DNA of 64,000 bases from Adiantum capillus-veneris. Taxonomy: Eukaryota > Streptophyta > Polypodiopsida > Polypodiales > Pteridaceae. This document shows positions 56,533-64,000 of the stretch, in pieces (within the stretch, counting starts at the first letter, position 1; each line of letters begins with the position of its first letter). The notes under the pieces were generated by a model. The model did not search any database and was not told where the DNA came from. It saw nothing but the letters and a program-made list of their open reading frames with translations. The stretch spans positions 99,233,463 through 99,297,462 of the forward strand of contig CM043945.1 of NCBI GenBank assembly GCA_014529385.2, read 5' to 3'. The position numbers were made by a program, and so were the translations under genes.

Positions 56533-59500
56533 ACGGCCGAGTTCCTGAGCCAAAGATGCACTGGCCCCAAAGGCTGGCGCCCCTTCCGGTATTTCTTTAT
56601 TATTGCTTCACAAAGATACAATCTCTGAGGGTCCTCTCTTTGGGGATGCTTCCAAGCTAATCTGCCAAGAGGATAGGCCCTGGCACACTTAGAAAGGCCC
56701 CTTGCCTGCCCAAAAGCATTACATGTGAAAAGCACTACTTCTAAAAGCGTAAGGACCAGAATCTGGCGCCTCCTCTGCCTGCAACGTAAAACACAAAATT
56801 TTCTTATAGTTAGTGCAATTTTCAAGCCTATCCATACAGCCTGCCACATCAGCACTTTTTACGCAAATGTGGGTCCCAAGTTTATTTGAAAGGGTTTAGG
56901 CCCCTCGGCCGGGTCCTGTCACTTGGTAGGGTTACATTTTCAACCCTATCCCTCTATTTGGTCCACTCGGCCAATATCTGTAAGTTGTTTGGGGTTAGGT
57001 TTTTAACTCTAACCCCCAAGTGTCCTCTCGACCATACATCTTCTAGTTCGGGCATGCCACGTCATCAATTTGTGACATACCCCCCTCGTGAAGAATTGCA
57101 ATCGCCCTCGATTACGCTTGCAAAAGAGACATGGGTCAAAAAACGAGGTGAGTAGACATTGACTCTAAGTACTGACGTACTCAACTACACACATTTAACA
57201 CTTGCACATAAACGATAGTCACTAAACATTCACATCATTATCCCCATCGAGATCTCATATGAGAATCATGATCATTGTAACTTATTTAGCAATCACATCC
57301 AGATCACGTTGATCTTTTCATGGATGTCTTGATCTACTAAATCTTGTTATTGTCACATTCACATCACCCCTCGGGTGACTTAGACAAAATGCTGCAACAA
57401 TTTCATCTTTCTGACACGCACTCAAACAATACACACATGAGAGAGCACATGTAACATATTCAATTCAGGAATTCCCTTTTCAAATGTACATATTTTTGTA
57501 AAGTCATTCACAGAATAGTGTCAGTATCCCTGAAATCTCAAAAGGAATTAGTGACTTTATTCCTAGAGATAACCTGCGACGAAGGAGTGACTCCCCTCTT
57601 GTGCAGTCTGCACTGCACCATATTCAACCTGCTGATTCATTGGTAACTTTCGGAATTGTCGAAGTAAACCAAAAGCCTCAAGGTAAAGCCCTAGTATTTG
57701 AGGAGTATCGCTAAGTCGTCCTCCTCCATGCACTTAGCATCGAGAGCCTGATAATTCCTGAACTTTACCAAATATGTGCGGCTCAGCTTACCTTTCACTT
57801 TCCTTTTTGTATGTACTAGGACCTGCTTTGAAACGAGGATCTAAGACCACTCCCAGACTGCAATCAAAATAGGACTTGTCGTCAATTTTTCTTTGAAGGT
57901 GTTGGACAATGCAATTCCTGAGGGTCCCCAAACAAATGAAACCCCTTACTGAGCCAAGAGATGCAATGGAGAAGCAATCTTCGTAAATTTTATAATGAAC
58001 AACATGTTGTAAGAGCAGAGACCCAAAAACCTGCGAATTTTGTGAACATTCTTTCATTCTGGCCAATCTCGTACGGTTTCTATCTTGGCCGGGTCCATCT
58101 GTACGCTTGTTGTTGAGACGATGTGTCCCAAAAACTGTATCTCAGGTAGGAAAATTCCCATTAACCACCAATCGATGTCGCGGTAGTGCATCAAAAACCT
58201 GTAAGATTTGGTGTCTACGATTTGCTTCACTCTTGGAGAACACAAAGATGTTGTCGAAAAAGGTGCCCACAAATGACGTGCTCTCTCTAAAAATCATGTC
58301 CATCACCCTGTTGAACGTCGTAGGAGTATTTGTGAGACCAAAAGGCATCACCAAATACTCGTACAATCCAAAGGATATCCTAAACGTGGTCTCCAGGAGC
58401 AATCCTGATCTGATGATAGCCACTTTTCCGGTTGATTCTGTTGAAGCACGTAGAACCCTGTAGCCTGTAAAGAATATCATCGTACGAGGGTATTGGAGAC
58501 CTGTTCTTGATGGTGGTTTTGTTGAGATGTAGTCATTGCACCTTCTCCAAGATCCATTTTTTTGAAGTAGTGGCGAACAATAAGGTGATGTACTAGGCTG
58601 AATTAGACCCTTTTCTAGAAGTTCGTTCACTTGGTTCATGATTTCTTCGTTGTGGGCTTTGTTTACTTTGTAAGGTGGCCGATTCGGTGGTGAACTCCCA
58701 GGGATCATATCAATCGTGTGATCTTCAGGTCTCTTAGGAAGTAGCTCACGAGGCAAAACCCTAACAGAAACAATTGTCTTGAGCTTCCAAAAATTCATAC
58801 CGTCCTCTTTCCAAGTCAGCAAGATTGGAGTTCTTATTTTTATTAAGTTCATTCAAGTAGCTCGAGTAAACGAACAGACATGGATTCCATTTATTTTGAA
58901 ACGATGGAAGCCGATACAAGTGGGATAGACTCACCCTTTAATTTTACATCAAGAGTAATCTTCAAAGCGGCCTTTCTTTCTCGATAATCGACCACGACAC
59001 AGTTCTTGTGGTACCAAGGAATCCCCAAAAGGACGTCACACCCCTCGAGAGGCATGATGTAAAAGTGCTCTTGCCCTAGATACCCCTGGCAATGCAACCG
59101 AAGTTTTCCTATGACAACTGTAATGGCAACATCTCGCTCTGTTGCCGCTAGAACGGCCTCCATCCGTGGTCCCATTTCTTCTAGTGTGATTCCAAGCCGA
59201 GCCACCGGTTCAATCAAAATGAAGTTGGCCTTTGTTCCTTCATCAAAGAATATAAGGACGTCTTTATCACGTAGTTTGCCCCACGCTTTGTAGAGCTCCG
59301 TACTCTTGTGTATCTATTCTACGTACTTTTCCCTATGCTCTGTAGAGCTCTGTACTCTCGTCTATCTGTTATGGGCTTGTCCACACAAAATCTGGAACCA
59401 ATCCTGCCTTTGTCTCCCTTTCTTTGCACGCTCATCCGCCACTTTGGAATTCTCTGGTTTGTCCTTTGCGTGTTTCTTTAATGCTGCCCTCTTTGTAGTT

Positions 59501-62500
59501 CAACATGCTACTCTACTGGCAGTTTGGGGAAGGTTGATTTCTTCTTATGCTGACTATCCTTCTTGTGAATCTTGCCCTAGTCTATTGGACATTGGCTTGT
59601 TTGAAGGGTAAGTTAGTGTGTCGGCATGCATACCAAAACCCTCTTTGCAATGACCCATAAGTCTTTGAAAGGAGTCAGACTTCTTTTGCAGACAAAATCA
59701 TCGTATCTCCTTAGGTAAACCACAACCAAACCTCTCACCTTGTTGCTTGAAGGCGATTTTATTAAAAGAAGAGATTGGTAGAAAAGTATTCCAAAACCTC
59801 TGACAATAGGTGTCCAAGGTGTCTTGTTTGGTCATCCTCAGATGACCAAACCTCTGACAATAGGTGTCGAAGGTGTCTTGTTTGGTCATCCTCAGATGAT
59901 TCAAGGGTGTGATGACATCCTCTTCGTATTTTTATGTGAGCCATGTGGAAGTGAAGATAGTTTGAATTTCAACCACTTTGTAGGTCCTTCCCTGTGCAAT
60001 AGTAGGGTAGACCACCATGTCTGGGCAGTCCCTTTAAGATACAACGACTCTCTTCGCGCTTTGGAGTGTTCCGAAAAATGTCCTCTTGAAAAGACGATGT
60101 CGAACTACTATATGAATGCAAGAGCTTGATGGGGGTATTCTTATAGCCTGAAAACATATCAAACTTGAGTGCTTGCCCACCGTCCTTGAAATCCTTAAGT
60201 CTTCCTCCCCTTCTTCTCGAGATGGTCATACTGGTTGAGACGTACCGGTGTCTTCTCTTCTTCCCATGCATTGACTCGTCTGAGTTAGAATTGTCAGAGG
60301 ACAAGGTGTCTTGGTCGGAACCGTTATAATGCTTCATGGGATGTGCTTTTCTTCGTTTTTTGCTGTTCTTGTCCTTCTTGCTCTTTTGAGTCTTTCTGAA
60401 ACTCACTTGTAGACATGCTAAAGAGGCGGTAGACTTTAGCTTTCACCCGATCTTCACTTGACCTTTACGACACAAAGCAAATACTCGAATAAACTTGTGA
60501 CTAGAATTGAACACTTCAAACAAACCATGGCTTGGTTGCTGGAGTGCCTCCAAGAAAACAGTGATACCGTACGGCTTCTTGCTGGATGTTACATTCTGGT
60601 GTGAGAGCTCCACTCCGCCGCTTAGTGTGGAACTTTTTATGGAGTGGCACAGATGGGACTACTGATACTCGTTCTCGAGTTCACTGGTCCACGATTATTC
60701 GTCCTAGGTCAGAGGGAGGCCTTGGCATTATTGATCCAGAGTTACAGAGCCGTACCCTTCTTACCAAGCTTATTGTTCGGGGTCTTTCTCCCGGACAAGA
60801 ACCTTGGAAGATGCTTCTTTAGGCTGCTCTTTGCGCAGGGACTCCACGACTCGGCACTAGAGATGGTCATACTTGGCAGATAGGGTATCGTTTTCTCTTT
60901 ACTGATGCCCCCTTGTCCACCGCCTCCCTCTCACCCTTCATCCGATCGCTCCTTCAGATTTGGGTTTCCATGCGACGGGCTATCATACGCTCACCTCCCT
61001 CATGTCGTGAGGAGATTGAGCGCCAGCCTCTCATTTGGAATGCTGCAGTTCTTGATTCTTCGGTTGATCCACCCCGTCAGCTTGGAGAGAGGACTCACAT
61101 TGATTGGGCTGCCTGGGACACTGGCCCTGCTGCCTCTATGCGGTTGTTTCATGAGACACGTATGCTGGATGCTGATTTTGTGGCAGAACATTATGACATT
61201 GGTCGCGGGGTGACAGACAGACTGCTTGAGATTGATTCCGCCGTTCCTTCACAGTGGGATGCAGTCATGAGAGGCACGGTTCAGATGCCTCTCCATTGTG
61301 GCTGGGAAGGCCTCTTTGCTCAGAGCACTCTCTTATTAGCTCGTTTAGACACCATGCTATTCACAGTTGATACTGACCAGTCTCAGGGGATTCATGCTAG
61401 ATTGACATATGATGCCACCTCTCCGCACCTTGCCCTTCCCGGAGCTCGATGGGAGGCCATCAGAGTAGTTGGCTCCCGCGGGAAGCGTCGTTGTGTTGAC
61501 CCTCGTTTCGCTTCCGCTGATGCTGCACTTTGGAGGCTTTGGGTGTGGGAGGGTCGTGCCCTATCTCAGCTTTATTGGGACCCAGGCGAGTGGCATTGGC
61601 CTCACTCTGACCCCACCAGTGCACCAGTATCCTTCTTTGAGTACACTGTCAGAATTGGACGGTTAGCATTGATGAGACAGCAGCCAAAGTAGCCCACTCG
61701 TATGCGTTTCTGGTTACATTCAGGCCTCTCCCATGCCTATCTGCAGCAGTTTTGGTCCGCCATCTGGGATTTACATACGGCTCGTCGTATTTCTTTTTTC
61801 ATGTGGATGATTGCACATGCGGGACTTCCAGTTGGGACTTGGCTAGCTACTATGGGTCACGATCCGTTATGTACTCGCTGTCCTTTGCGACTACTTGAGT
61901 CACTTGCACACTGTCTTTGGTCATGCTCAGCTTCCCATGTAGTGTGGCTTGCAGTTTGCTTTCTTCTTAGTAGAGCAGGTGTTCAGCATGGATTTCTTAC
62001 TTGGGGATCTGTCTCATGGTTGATGCCGATGCTCGGCCCCCATCTTTTCTACGAGGGCTCAGACACAAATCCAGCCTTTATGCTCACATCGGCTGGTTAT
62101 CGGCGAGGTACTTTGGCTATGCTACCACGGATTGCTTTGCAGGGGGATTCTCAGACACGTGATGAAGTTTTTTCAGTCATCACTAGTATTACACTATGGA
62201 ATGTTTGGAGAGCTCGTTGTCTCCACATTCTAAGTGCGGCTCCACAGCTCCTTCAGGATACCCTCACTGCCATTTGGCTTGACATCATTCATACCCTGAT
62301 TTGGTAGTGGGATTCTTCCTCAGGTACATCTCGAGCAGCCGAGGCTCGCCGATTTGCCTTCCTTCGGCGTTGGTCTCGATCCCCACTCTTCTTCACACTT
62401 ACAGGTGGCCAGATTACGTGGCATTATGCCCCTCCTCAGTGGTTTCTCCTCCACTCATCACACCGACCACCATGAGATTGTTCTAGTCGAGTTGTCACTA

Positions 62501-63987
62501 TAGTGGCTCTCCTCCTTACATTCAGCTTGTACACCCCACGTGATAGGCTATTTTGGCATCCGTTGAGGATTATATTGTACTCAGTAATATACAGCCCTGA
62601 CTTTTTCCAAAAAAACAAAGAGAGAGAGAGAGAGAGAGTCGACACGGCATGGTGGAGTTCCGAGCCAAGATGCATTAGCCCCAAGATTGACACCCCTTCC
62701 GGTGTTTCTTTATTATCGCTTCATAAAGGTACATGTTCGGGGGTCCTCTCTCTAGCAATACTTCCAAGCTAATCTGCCAAGAGGAGAGGCCCTAGCGCAC
62801 TTATAAAGGCCCTTGGCCTGTCCAAAAGCAATACAAATGAAATTTAGTGCTTCAAAAATTTGGCGCCCCATTGGCTTGCAGCGCAAAACGCAGAATTTTC
62901 GTATTTTCAATGTGAATTCTGGGCCCGTCCGTAAAGCATGCCATTTCACCACTTTTAACGCAAAGATGGGTCCCAACTTTATTTGAAAGGGTTTAGGCTC
63001 CTTGGCCAGGTTTTGGCAGTTGGTAGGGTTAGGTCCCTAACCCTCGTTTTGGTCCACTCAGCCAATATCTGTAAATTGTTTGGGGTTAGATTTTTAACTC
63101 TTAACCCCCAAGTGTTCTCTGAGCGAGACATCTTCTAGTTCGAAAATGCCACGTCATGAGTTTGTGACATCACATATGGCTTTACTAAACATGCGTGCCA
63201 ACAAAGCTGCCAATGTATCTCGGACATGACATAAATTCTCAGTTTCTAGCCCATTGTGGTCATGTGATCCGTCTTTGTGCAGTCTATCAATGGCATCACA
63301 TATCATACTGATAGTGAAGACGATGGAAGTCTGGGGTCGAGCCGTTGGTGGCAATGGTTGAGGGGGAAGCTGAGCTGGCACTAAGTAGAGACTAGTCGCA
63401 ACTCACATATTGTCTTGTCATAGTAAGATGTTTCCTTGGGCATCCTCAAGCATGCCATTTCATGTCAGAAACGTTTTATGCAGCTTTCAAGACATTTTTA
63501 GCTCGAATCTAGTGCATGTCTGACGGAACACCTCAATTACCTCATTCGTCAAGTGTTAAGGGTGCAAGTGTGTGTGCATGTGTGCATACATGTTGTACGT
63601 GTAGGTGTTGTACAGTGTAGGAGCACCCAGCACCCGGGTATCAATGTGAAACTTTTGCATGGGTATATACATGTAGAAGCACCATACCATATATGCACAT
63701 ACTCACAAAATCATTTCCATTTTAATGTCATATTATCATACGTACAAGGCTAGTATAGTTGAAGGATTTTTAATTCACTCAAAACTTGTTAAGATGAGTT
63801 TTTCCCTTTTCAAAATTTGGGAATATGTTATGGATTTGGTGTCATAAATTTCATGAATTTTTTTTATAGGTGATGCGAGCTGCAAGACCTGGCATGAAGG
63901 AATACCACTTGGAAAGCTTATTTTTGCACAGTGTATACATGAAGGGGGGTTGTCGATATGTTTCTTACACATGCGTATGCGCCACCG
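41455..63987 (+). CDS. PEPD: Prolidase (Xaa-Pro dipeptidase), partial gene: six exons, both ends missing
   Basis: Prolidase (EC 3.4.13.9, peptidase family M24B) cleaves dipeptides with C-terminal Pro or Hyp in the cytosol and recycles proline. Exons at 41455-41504, 42067-42127, 43420-43515, 43624-43773, 48748-48879 and 63870-63987 join in frame through GT-AG introns. They encode the N-terminal AMP_N-like domain (GGEEQYDYCTDN, QESYFAYLFGV, LFIPRLSPEYAIW, LYLLHGLNTDS) and the start of the pita-bread domain (VMRAARPGMKEY, SYTCVCAT). The metal-binding Asp, His and Glu residues lie downstream of the window. The first ~50 residues were not found. No stop or frameshift is seen, so the gene is probably functional despite introns of 4974 and 14,990 bp. 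The symbol follows the animal/plant family name. Confidence 0.9.
42067..42127 (+). CDS. PEPD: Prolidase exon b
   Basis: 61 nt: one base completes Arg, then QESYFAYLFGVKEPGFSGAL. Acceptor GACCAG, donor GTACGT. Confidence 0.9.
42128..43419 (+). other. Prolidase intron b (1292 bp)
   Basis: It contains an imperfect direct repeat (CCACCTCACAGCT at about 42490 and 42574) and an interval 42600-42957 that looks LTR-like (CCTTATATAGG box, GGTGACA end) without a provable TSD. No gene seen. Confidence 0.5.
43420..43515 (+). CDS. PEPD: Prolidase exon c
   Basis: 96 nt, 32 codons: DIETCEAYLFIPRLSPEYAI then WSGEIHSPSYYK. Acceptor TTGGTTTAG, donor GTGCAT, phase 0 at both ends. Confidence 0.92.
43624..43773 (+). 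CDS. PEPD: Prolidase exon d
   Basis: 150 nt, 50 codons: DLYKVDAVFYVDQIKEFL, then LYLLHGLNTDSNNYSKPAHF and E. Separated from exon c by a compact 108-bp intron. Acceptor AATGTGCAG, donor GTCAGC. Confidence 0.93.
43971..47052 (+). mobile_element. hAT transposon N in prolidase intron
   Basis: Ends CATAGTTTTTTTCG (43971) and, on the opposite strand, CATAGTTTTTCCATACG (47052). Flanks ATTGTGAT (43963-43970) and ATCGTGAT (47053-47060) form an 8-bp TSD with one mismatch. Subterminal CCGTACGGGTACGG repeats occur at 43990-44035 and CCGTACTTCCGTACCC at 47000-47020. At 3082 bp it has the size of an autonomous hAT element, but the transposase is frame-disrupted. It inserted in the sense orientation of the prolidase gene. 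Confidence 0.92.
44389..46520 (+). pseudogene. hAT transposase of element N
   Basis: ATG at 44389: MGRTKRPEWQYVQQVKSLPK, then a BED-type finger (CKCNFCGHSWDGGPLRIRAH). After a frame change near 44720 it continues RRFFYAEDVPTWKVRSPYF, then one more shift in a T-run near 44903, SYVPPSYHALRTTELN, CSIVCDGWSDTRRKPIINFL, VVQVCMDNATNCVGAGEMI and CACHCLDLLFEDIG (DUF659/RNase H-like catalytic region). Shifts near 45690 and 45930 follow, then the hATC motif CERNWSTFSLIHTKRRNRL. After a TAA at about 46349, an acidic tail (DEDEDEEEDDAAYDDEDV) ends at 46520. At least four frame changes make it inactive. Confidence 0.88.
47161..47400. repeat. Imperfect tandem repeat in prolidase intron
   Basis: Two copies of an approximately 127-bp unit sharing ATCCATGGTGCTCA (47174 and 47301) and ACATTGGTGGGACCCTAA. 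They are diverged by substitutions and small indels. Function unknown; the rest of 47061-48747 shows no gene or element that I recognise. Confidence 0.7.
48748..48879 (+). CDS. PEPD: Prolidase exon e
   Basis: 132 nt, 44 codons: GIDMFEIDLNTLHPIITECR, VIKSHYEIDLLRFVNKISSN, AHVE. Acceptor TTGGACAG, donor GTATCT. Confidence 0.94.
48936..48986. repeat. Poly(C) tract, 51 nt
   Basis: 51 uninterrupted C residues followed by C-rich sequence to 49004, close to the 5' end of the 15-kb prolidase intron. On the minus strand this is a G-run able to form G-quadruplex structure. Its true length may be misassembled. Confidence 0.9.
49073..49132. repeat. (CT)n microsatellite
   Basis: About 60 bp of uninterrupted CT following the poly(C) tract. 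Confidence 0.95.
49133..49800 (-). other. Unassigned sequence downstream of LINE P
   Basis: It may be the rest of LINE P or older sequence. Minus-strand open stretches (49522-49265, 49718-49512) show no domain that I recognise; the second is Gln/Glu-rich and could be coiled coil. Confidence 0.3.
49813..50142 (-). pseudogene. LINE P ORF2, endonuclease N-terminus
   Basis: MRLDVGAFEESFSGRDIIFY, then SETHQAPGQ, SGGVAVLFREELHPLIHI and RYMWVRLRA. This is the apurinic-like endonuclease (EEP) pattern: a catalytic E in the SETH segment, then G-G-V-A-V-L-F. It stops after about 110 codons. Confidence 0.7.
50200..50983 (-). pseudogene. LINE P ORF1 protein
   Basis: MTKTINKINRNLLGKIKMLE begins a heptad-rich coiled coil (EDRMFAQDEEIASLKKALAE). 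A Lys-rich linker (KKGKSKETTSTPTIINLTLE) and, after a frameshift/stop near 50570, an RRM/esterase-like C-terminal half follow: ALILRFPSMEAKKDFLKKRP, TGIFLGDDLTLSQIAHMQEV, AAREKGKIAFYRDGKVV. The layout, coiled coil then RNA-binding fold with GDDLT and FYRDGK, resembles L1-type ORF1 (RNA chaperone in LINE RNPs). Confidence 0.7.
51003..51395. other. Sequence between LINE P and the poly(G) tract
   Basis: About 390 bp with repeated TTCCTGCATTTCCTGCATTTCC words at 51230-51255. Probably the LINE P 5' UTR. No gene seen. Confidence 0.35.
51396..51463. repeat. Poly(G) tract, 68 nt
   Basis: 68 uninterrupted G residues within a G-rich stretch (51340-51530). A mirror of the poly(C) tract at 48936-48986. 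Strong G-quadruplex potential on the transcribed RNA of the prolidase gene. Confidence 0.9.
51553..51642. repeat. (GA)n microsatellite
   Basis: About 90 bp of uninterrupted GA, upstream of LINE Q. Confidence 0.95.
51942..53118 (+). pseudogene. LINE Q ORF1 protein
   Basis: The N-terminal part (DQAADLGDDDIYETPPKLKA) leads to a charged coiled coil (LLRGDIEKEMHENAETYKKA). A TAG at 52278 and shifts near 52400 are followed by NPAKEGENQPSIIKELESIK and KVDKAEKWIEDAKKGKDKM. The C-terminal half RALIIRFPTLEARKGFLKKM, RIFLGDDLTLTQVAHIGTA matches LINE P ORF1. A frame change at 52685 separates the halves, at the same place as in P. Confidence 0.7.
53122..53700 (+). pseudogene. LINE Q ORF2, endonuclease region
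   Basis: MAPWNCNGSMKLDIGAFEDS starts at 53122. Decayed equivalents of the EEP motifs follow in changing frames (GRDIIFTRK, FREELQPL-like), then FSKDGDFILLGDSNAKTGQS, the G-D-x-N-A box with catalytic Asp and Asn. Many frameshifts. Confidence 0.65.
54535..54822 (+). pseudogene. LINE Q ORF2, reverse transcriptase fragment
   Basis: LVAEHFIHSRDLLAELLAVM, FNRAMCEGLPDTWSLYIMIP, IFKLGEPMQPGNYRTIIIGH, ALARLYASILEQQLSRWALI. These are the first fingers motifs of LINE RVT_1 (the D-G-x-x-A-E-x-F entry, P-x-x-W, I-P-I-x-K, N-Y-R-x-I). The catalytic F/YxDD is not present; homology ends at about 54815. Confidence 0.75.
54957..55152. repeat. Clustered CT/GA microsatellites
   Basis: (CT)n at 54957-55021 and 55068-55114, then (GA)n at 55134-55151. 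A CTTTGCATTAGCAAGAG segment separates the first two. The inverted CT-then-GA order could form a hairpin. Confidence 0.93.
55200..55790 (-). mobile_element. LTR retrotransposon H2, 5' end: LTR, PBS and leader
   Basis: Minus-strand counterpart of H1. The LTR is about 55465-55790 with a TTTTATAAAAGG-like TATA region near 55748-55758 and the end TGTTTGTTTCA. The primer site TGGTATCAAAGC abuts it at 55453-55464, and the leader has GATTTTCTAATGAAAATC words. A CACCTCAAGGAGGTGA palindrome lies at about 55649-55664. No gag or pol follows; the element breaks off near the microsatellites. Confidence 0.6.
55820..56475 (+). pseudogene. LINE S, 3' terminal fragment
   Basis: Plus-strand LINE 3' end with decayed coding (WNITLWTMWKACCAHIL-like around 56076-56120 and HYAPPQWFLLHSSYRPP at 56312-56362). 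It parallels the end of LINE T (HYAPPQWFLLHSSHRPP at 62423-62472). A short 3' UTR ends at the (GA)n tract. Confidence 0.7.
56476..56531. repeat. (GA)n microsatellite at LINE S / LTR junction
   Basis: About 56 bp of GA between the 3' end of LINE S and LTR sequence of element G. The corresponding junction right of LINE T (about 62617-62638) has a shorter GA tract. Confidence 0.95.
56532..57077 (-). repeat. LTR of element G, left copy (3' LTR)
   Basis: In minus-strand sense it starts TGTCACAAATTGATGACGTGG at 57077. A CGAGGGGGGTA polypurine tract follows rightward (57078-57088). Sequence order matches 62640-63169 and, through TGGGGCCA-GGCACGGAACTC-GTCGAC-like words, the LTR of E. Beyond the GA tract it joins LINE S instead of the expected LTR terminus. 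Confidence 0.7.
57690..58852 (-). pseudogene. Reverse transcriptase and chromodomain-like tail, element G
   Basis: PKRPEDHTIDMIPGSSPPNR, LLEKGLIQPSTSPYCSPLLQ, a degraded fingers/palm region (RSGLLLETTFRISFGLYEYL), VMPFGLTNTPTTFNRVMDMI and VGTFFDNIFVFSKSEANRRH. FDNI occupies the catalytic box, so one catalytic Asp is Asn. A frame change leads to GHIVSTTSVQMDPAKIETVR. The connection region (VFGSLLLQHVV, VSFVWGP-like) then jumps to LSRTYLVKFRNYQALDAK, the chromodomain-like tail, so RNase H and the integrase core are missing. Confidence 0.8.
58891..59217 (-). pseudogene. Retropepsin-like protease, element G
   Basis: Sequence upstream of 59217 in the same frame gives LIFFDEGTKANFILIEPVA, where D-E-G occupies the D-S/T-G site. 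VAITVVIGKLRLHCQGYLGQ, FYIMPLEGCDVLLGIPWYHK and VVDYRERKAALKI complete the fold. The catalytic triad deviates from the norm. Confidence 0.78.
59640..60406 (-). pseudogene. Gag, element G
   Basis: ATG at 60406. A very basic N-terminal segment (KTQKSKKDKNSKKRRKAHPM) and an acidic Ser/Asp/Asn stretch precede the capsid-type GGQALKFDMFSGYKNTPIKL. Frames change near 60130 and 59950. The region around 59796-59904 has an in-frame 54-bp tandem duplication (LRMTKQDTFDTYCQRFGH then LRMTKQDTLDTYCQRFWN), followed by NKIAFKQQGERFGCGLPKEI. Related to Gag of A (KFDTYNG). Confidence 0.75.
60571..62615 (+). pseudogene. LINE T, ORF2 3' half and 3' UTR
   Basis: Plus strand, one continuing frame to a TGA at 62473. 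RRLVWNFLWSGTDGTTDTRS and RPRSEGGLGIIDPELQSRTL are the post-RT segment typical of plant LINEs. DTGPAASMRLFHETRMLDAD and a long unclassified stretch follow. The zinc-binding domain (zf-RVT) reads TARRISFFMWMIAHAGLPVG, then CTRCPLRLLESLAHCLWSCS. Internal TAG stops lie at 60820, 61690 and 62305, each with coding continuing in frame; between 60822 and 60913 the frame is also kept. The 3' UTR ends CCAAAAAAACAAA before (GA)n. Confidence 0.82.
62616..63169 (-). repeat. LTR of element G family, right copy
   Basis: In minus-strand sense it starts TGTCACAAACTCATGACGTGG at 63169 and includes ACTTTATAAGTGCGC-like (62790-62800 region), TGGGGCTAATGCATCTTGGC and CCATGCCGTGTCGAC(TC)n. It corresponds segment by segment to 56532-57077. 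Left of the GA tract it joins LINE T. It is a candidate 5' LTR of element G, separated from G's primer site by LINE T, or a separate copy. Confidence 0.65.
63170..63390 (-). pseudogene. LINE U, RT fragment
   Basis: Minus strand: ISMICDAIDRLHKDGSHDHN, GLETENLCHVRDTLAALLAR, MFSKAICDV. It matches the RT fingers segment of LINE Q (LVAEHFIHSRDLLAELLAVM, FNRAMCEG). It is truncated by LTR sequence at 63169. Confidence 0.65.
63391..63869 (+). other. 3' end of the 15-kb prolidase intron
   Basis: Contains a GTGTGTGCATGTGTGCATACATG stretch near 63570-63595 (alternating purine-pyrimidine). It ends in TTTTTTTATAG at the exon f acceptor. No gene seen. Confidence 0.5.
63870..63987 (+). CDS. PEPD: Prolidase exon f (last visible)
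   Basis: 118 nt: VMRAARPGMKEYHLESLFLH, SVYMKGGCRYVSYTCVCAT and one base of the next codon. Acceptor TTTTTTTATAG, donor GTAAAA. It continues exon e directly (AHVE then VMRAARPGMKEY), the order known for prolidases, even though about 15 kb of intron separates them. Confidence 0.94.
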
Positions 63988-64000
63988 GTAAAAACAGGTT

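Larger units (their letters stand above)
57078..60570 (-). mobile_element. Ty3/gypsy element G, internal region
   Basis: Minus strand, read leftward from 60570: a primer-like site ACGGTATCAC (60561-60570), gag (60406-59640), knuckle region, protease (59217-58891), RT (58852-58054), a short RT-connection remnant (58066-57788), chromodomain-like tail (about 57787-57690), then non-coding sequence and the polypurine tract. RNase H and most of integrase are deleted. The proteins are closest to elements A and M. No TSD could be proven. Confidence 0.8.

Overview
This window comes from the nuclear genome of a large-genome, transposon-rich land plant. There are no bacterial-type operons. The only host gene I recognise is split by GT-AG introns of very unequal length (108 bp to 14,990 bp), and almost everything else is chromovirus Ty3/gypsy, Ty1/copia, LINE and hAT sequence with long (GA)n tracts. 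Very long TE-filled introns would suit a fern or similar big-genome plant. That is a guess; the sequence does not name the species.

Layout. 1-1473: 5' end of a minus-strand Ty3 element (K). 1660-2310: an hAT-like remnant, a truncated LTR-element 5' end (H1) and a GA tract. 2398-5277: a solo LTR (J, TSD AACAA) carrying a small LTR element (I, TSD CACCT) with a possible captured zinc-finger fragment. 5425-30830: an old minus-strand Ty3 element (L) split by an hAT transposon (D, 5893-30172, 8-bp TSD). D was itself hit by three LTR retrotransposons: A (7278-14901, TSD AAGAG), B (15946-23879, TSD GATGA) and C (24342-29637, TSD GAGAG). D's transposase can still be followed on the minus strand through both Ty3 insertions. 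30832-33139: a broken plus-strand Ty3 (E) carrying a 174-bp MITE (O) with a perfect 8-bp TSD. 33291-33690: a 200-bp tandem duplication. 33768-38387: a decayed copia (F) related to C. 38700-41036: Ty3 fragments.

41455 to the right edge: exons of a plant prolidase (Xaa-Pro dipeptidase, PEPD) on the plus strand. Six consecutive exons with open, phase-compatible frames are visible. The intron 43774-48747 holds an hAT transposon (N) with TIRs and TSD. The next intron, 48880-63869, is about 15 kb and holds two divergent LINE copies (P, Q), an LTR-element 5' end (H2), a minus-strand Ty3 (G) and LINE 3' ends (S, T, U), plus poly-C and poly-G tracts of 51 and 68 nt. The N-terminal exon(s) of the gene were not found and the rest lies beyond 64000.

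The TE genes do not work together; they are a stratified record of insertions. By nesting, L is older than D, D is older than A, B and C, and J is older than I. Most elements are dead (frameshifts, TAG stops, deletions). C is the best preserved: its two 281-bp LTRs differ at about four positions by eye. I found no tRNA, rRNA, CRISPR array or convincing second host gene.
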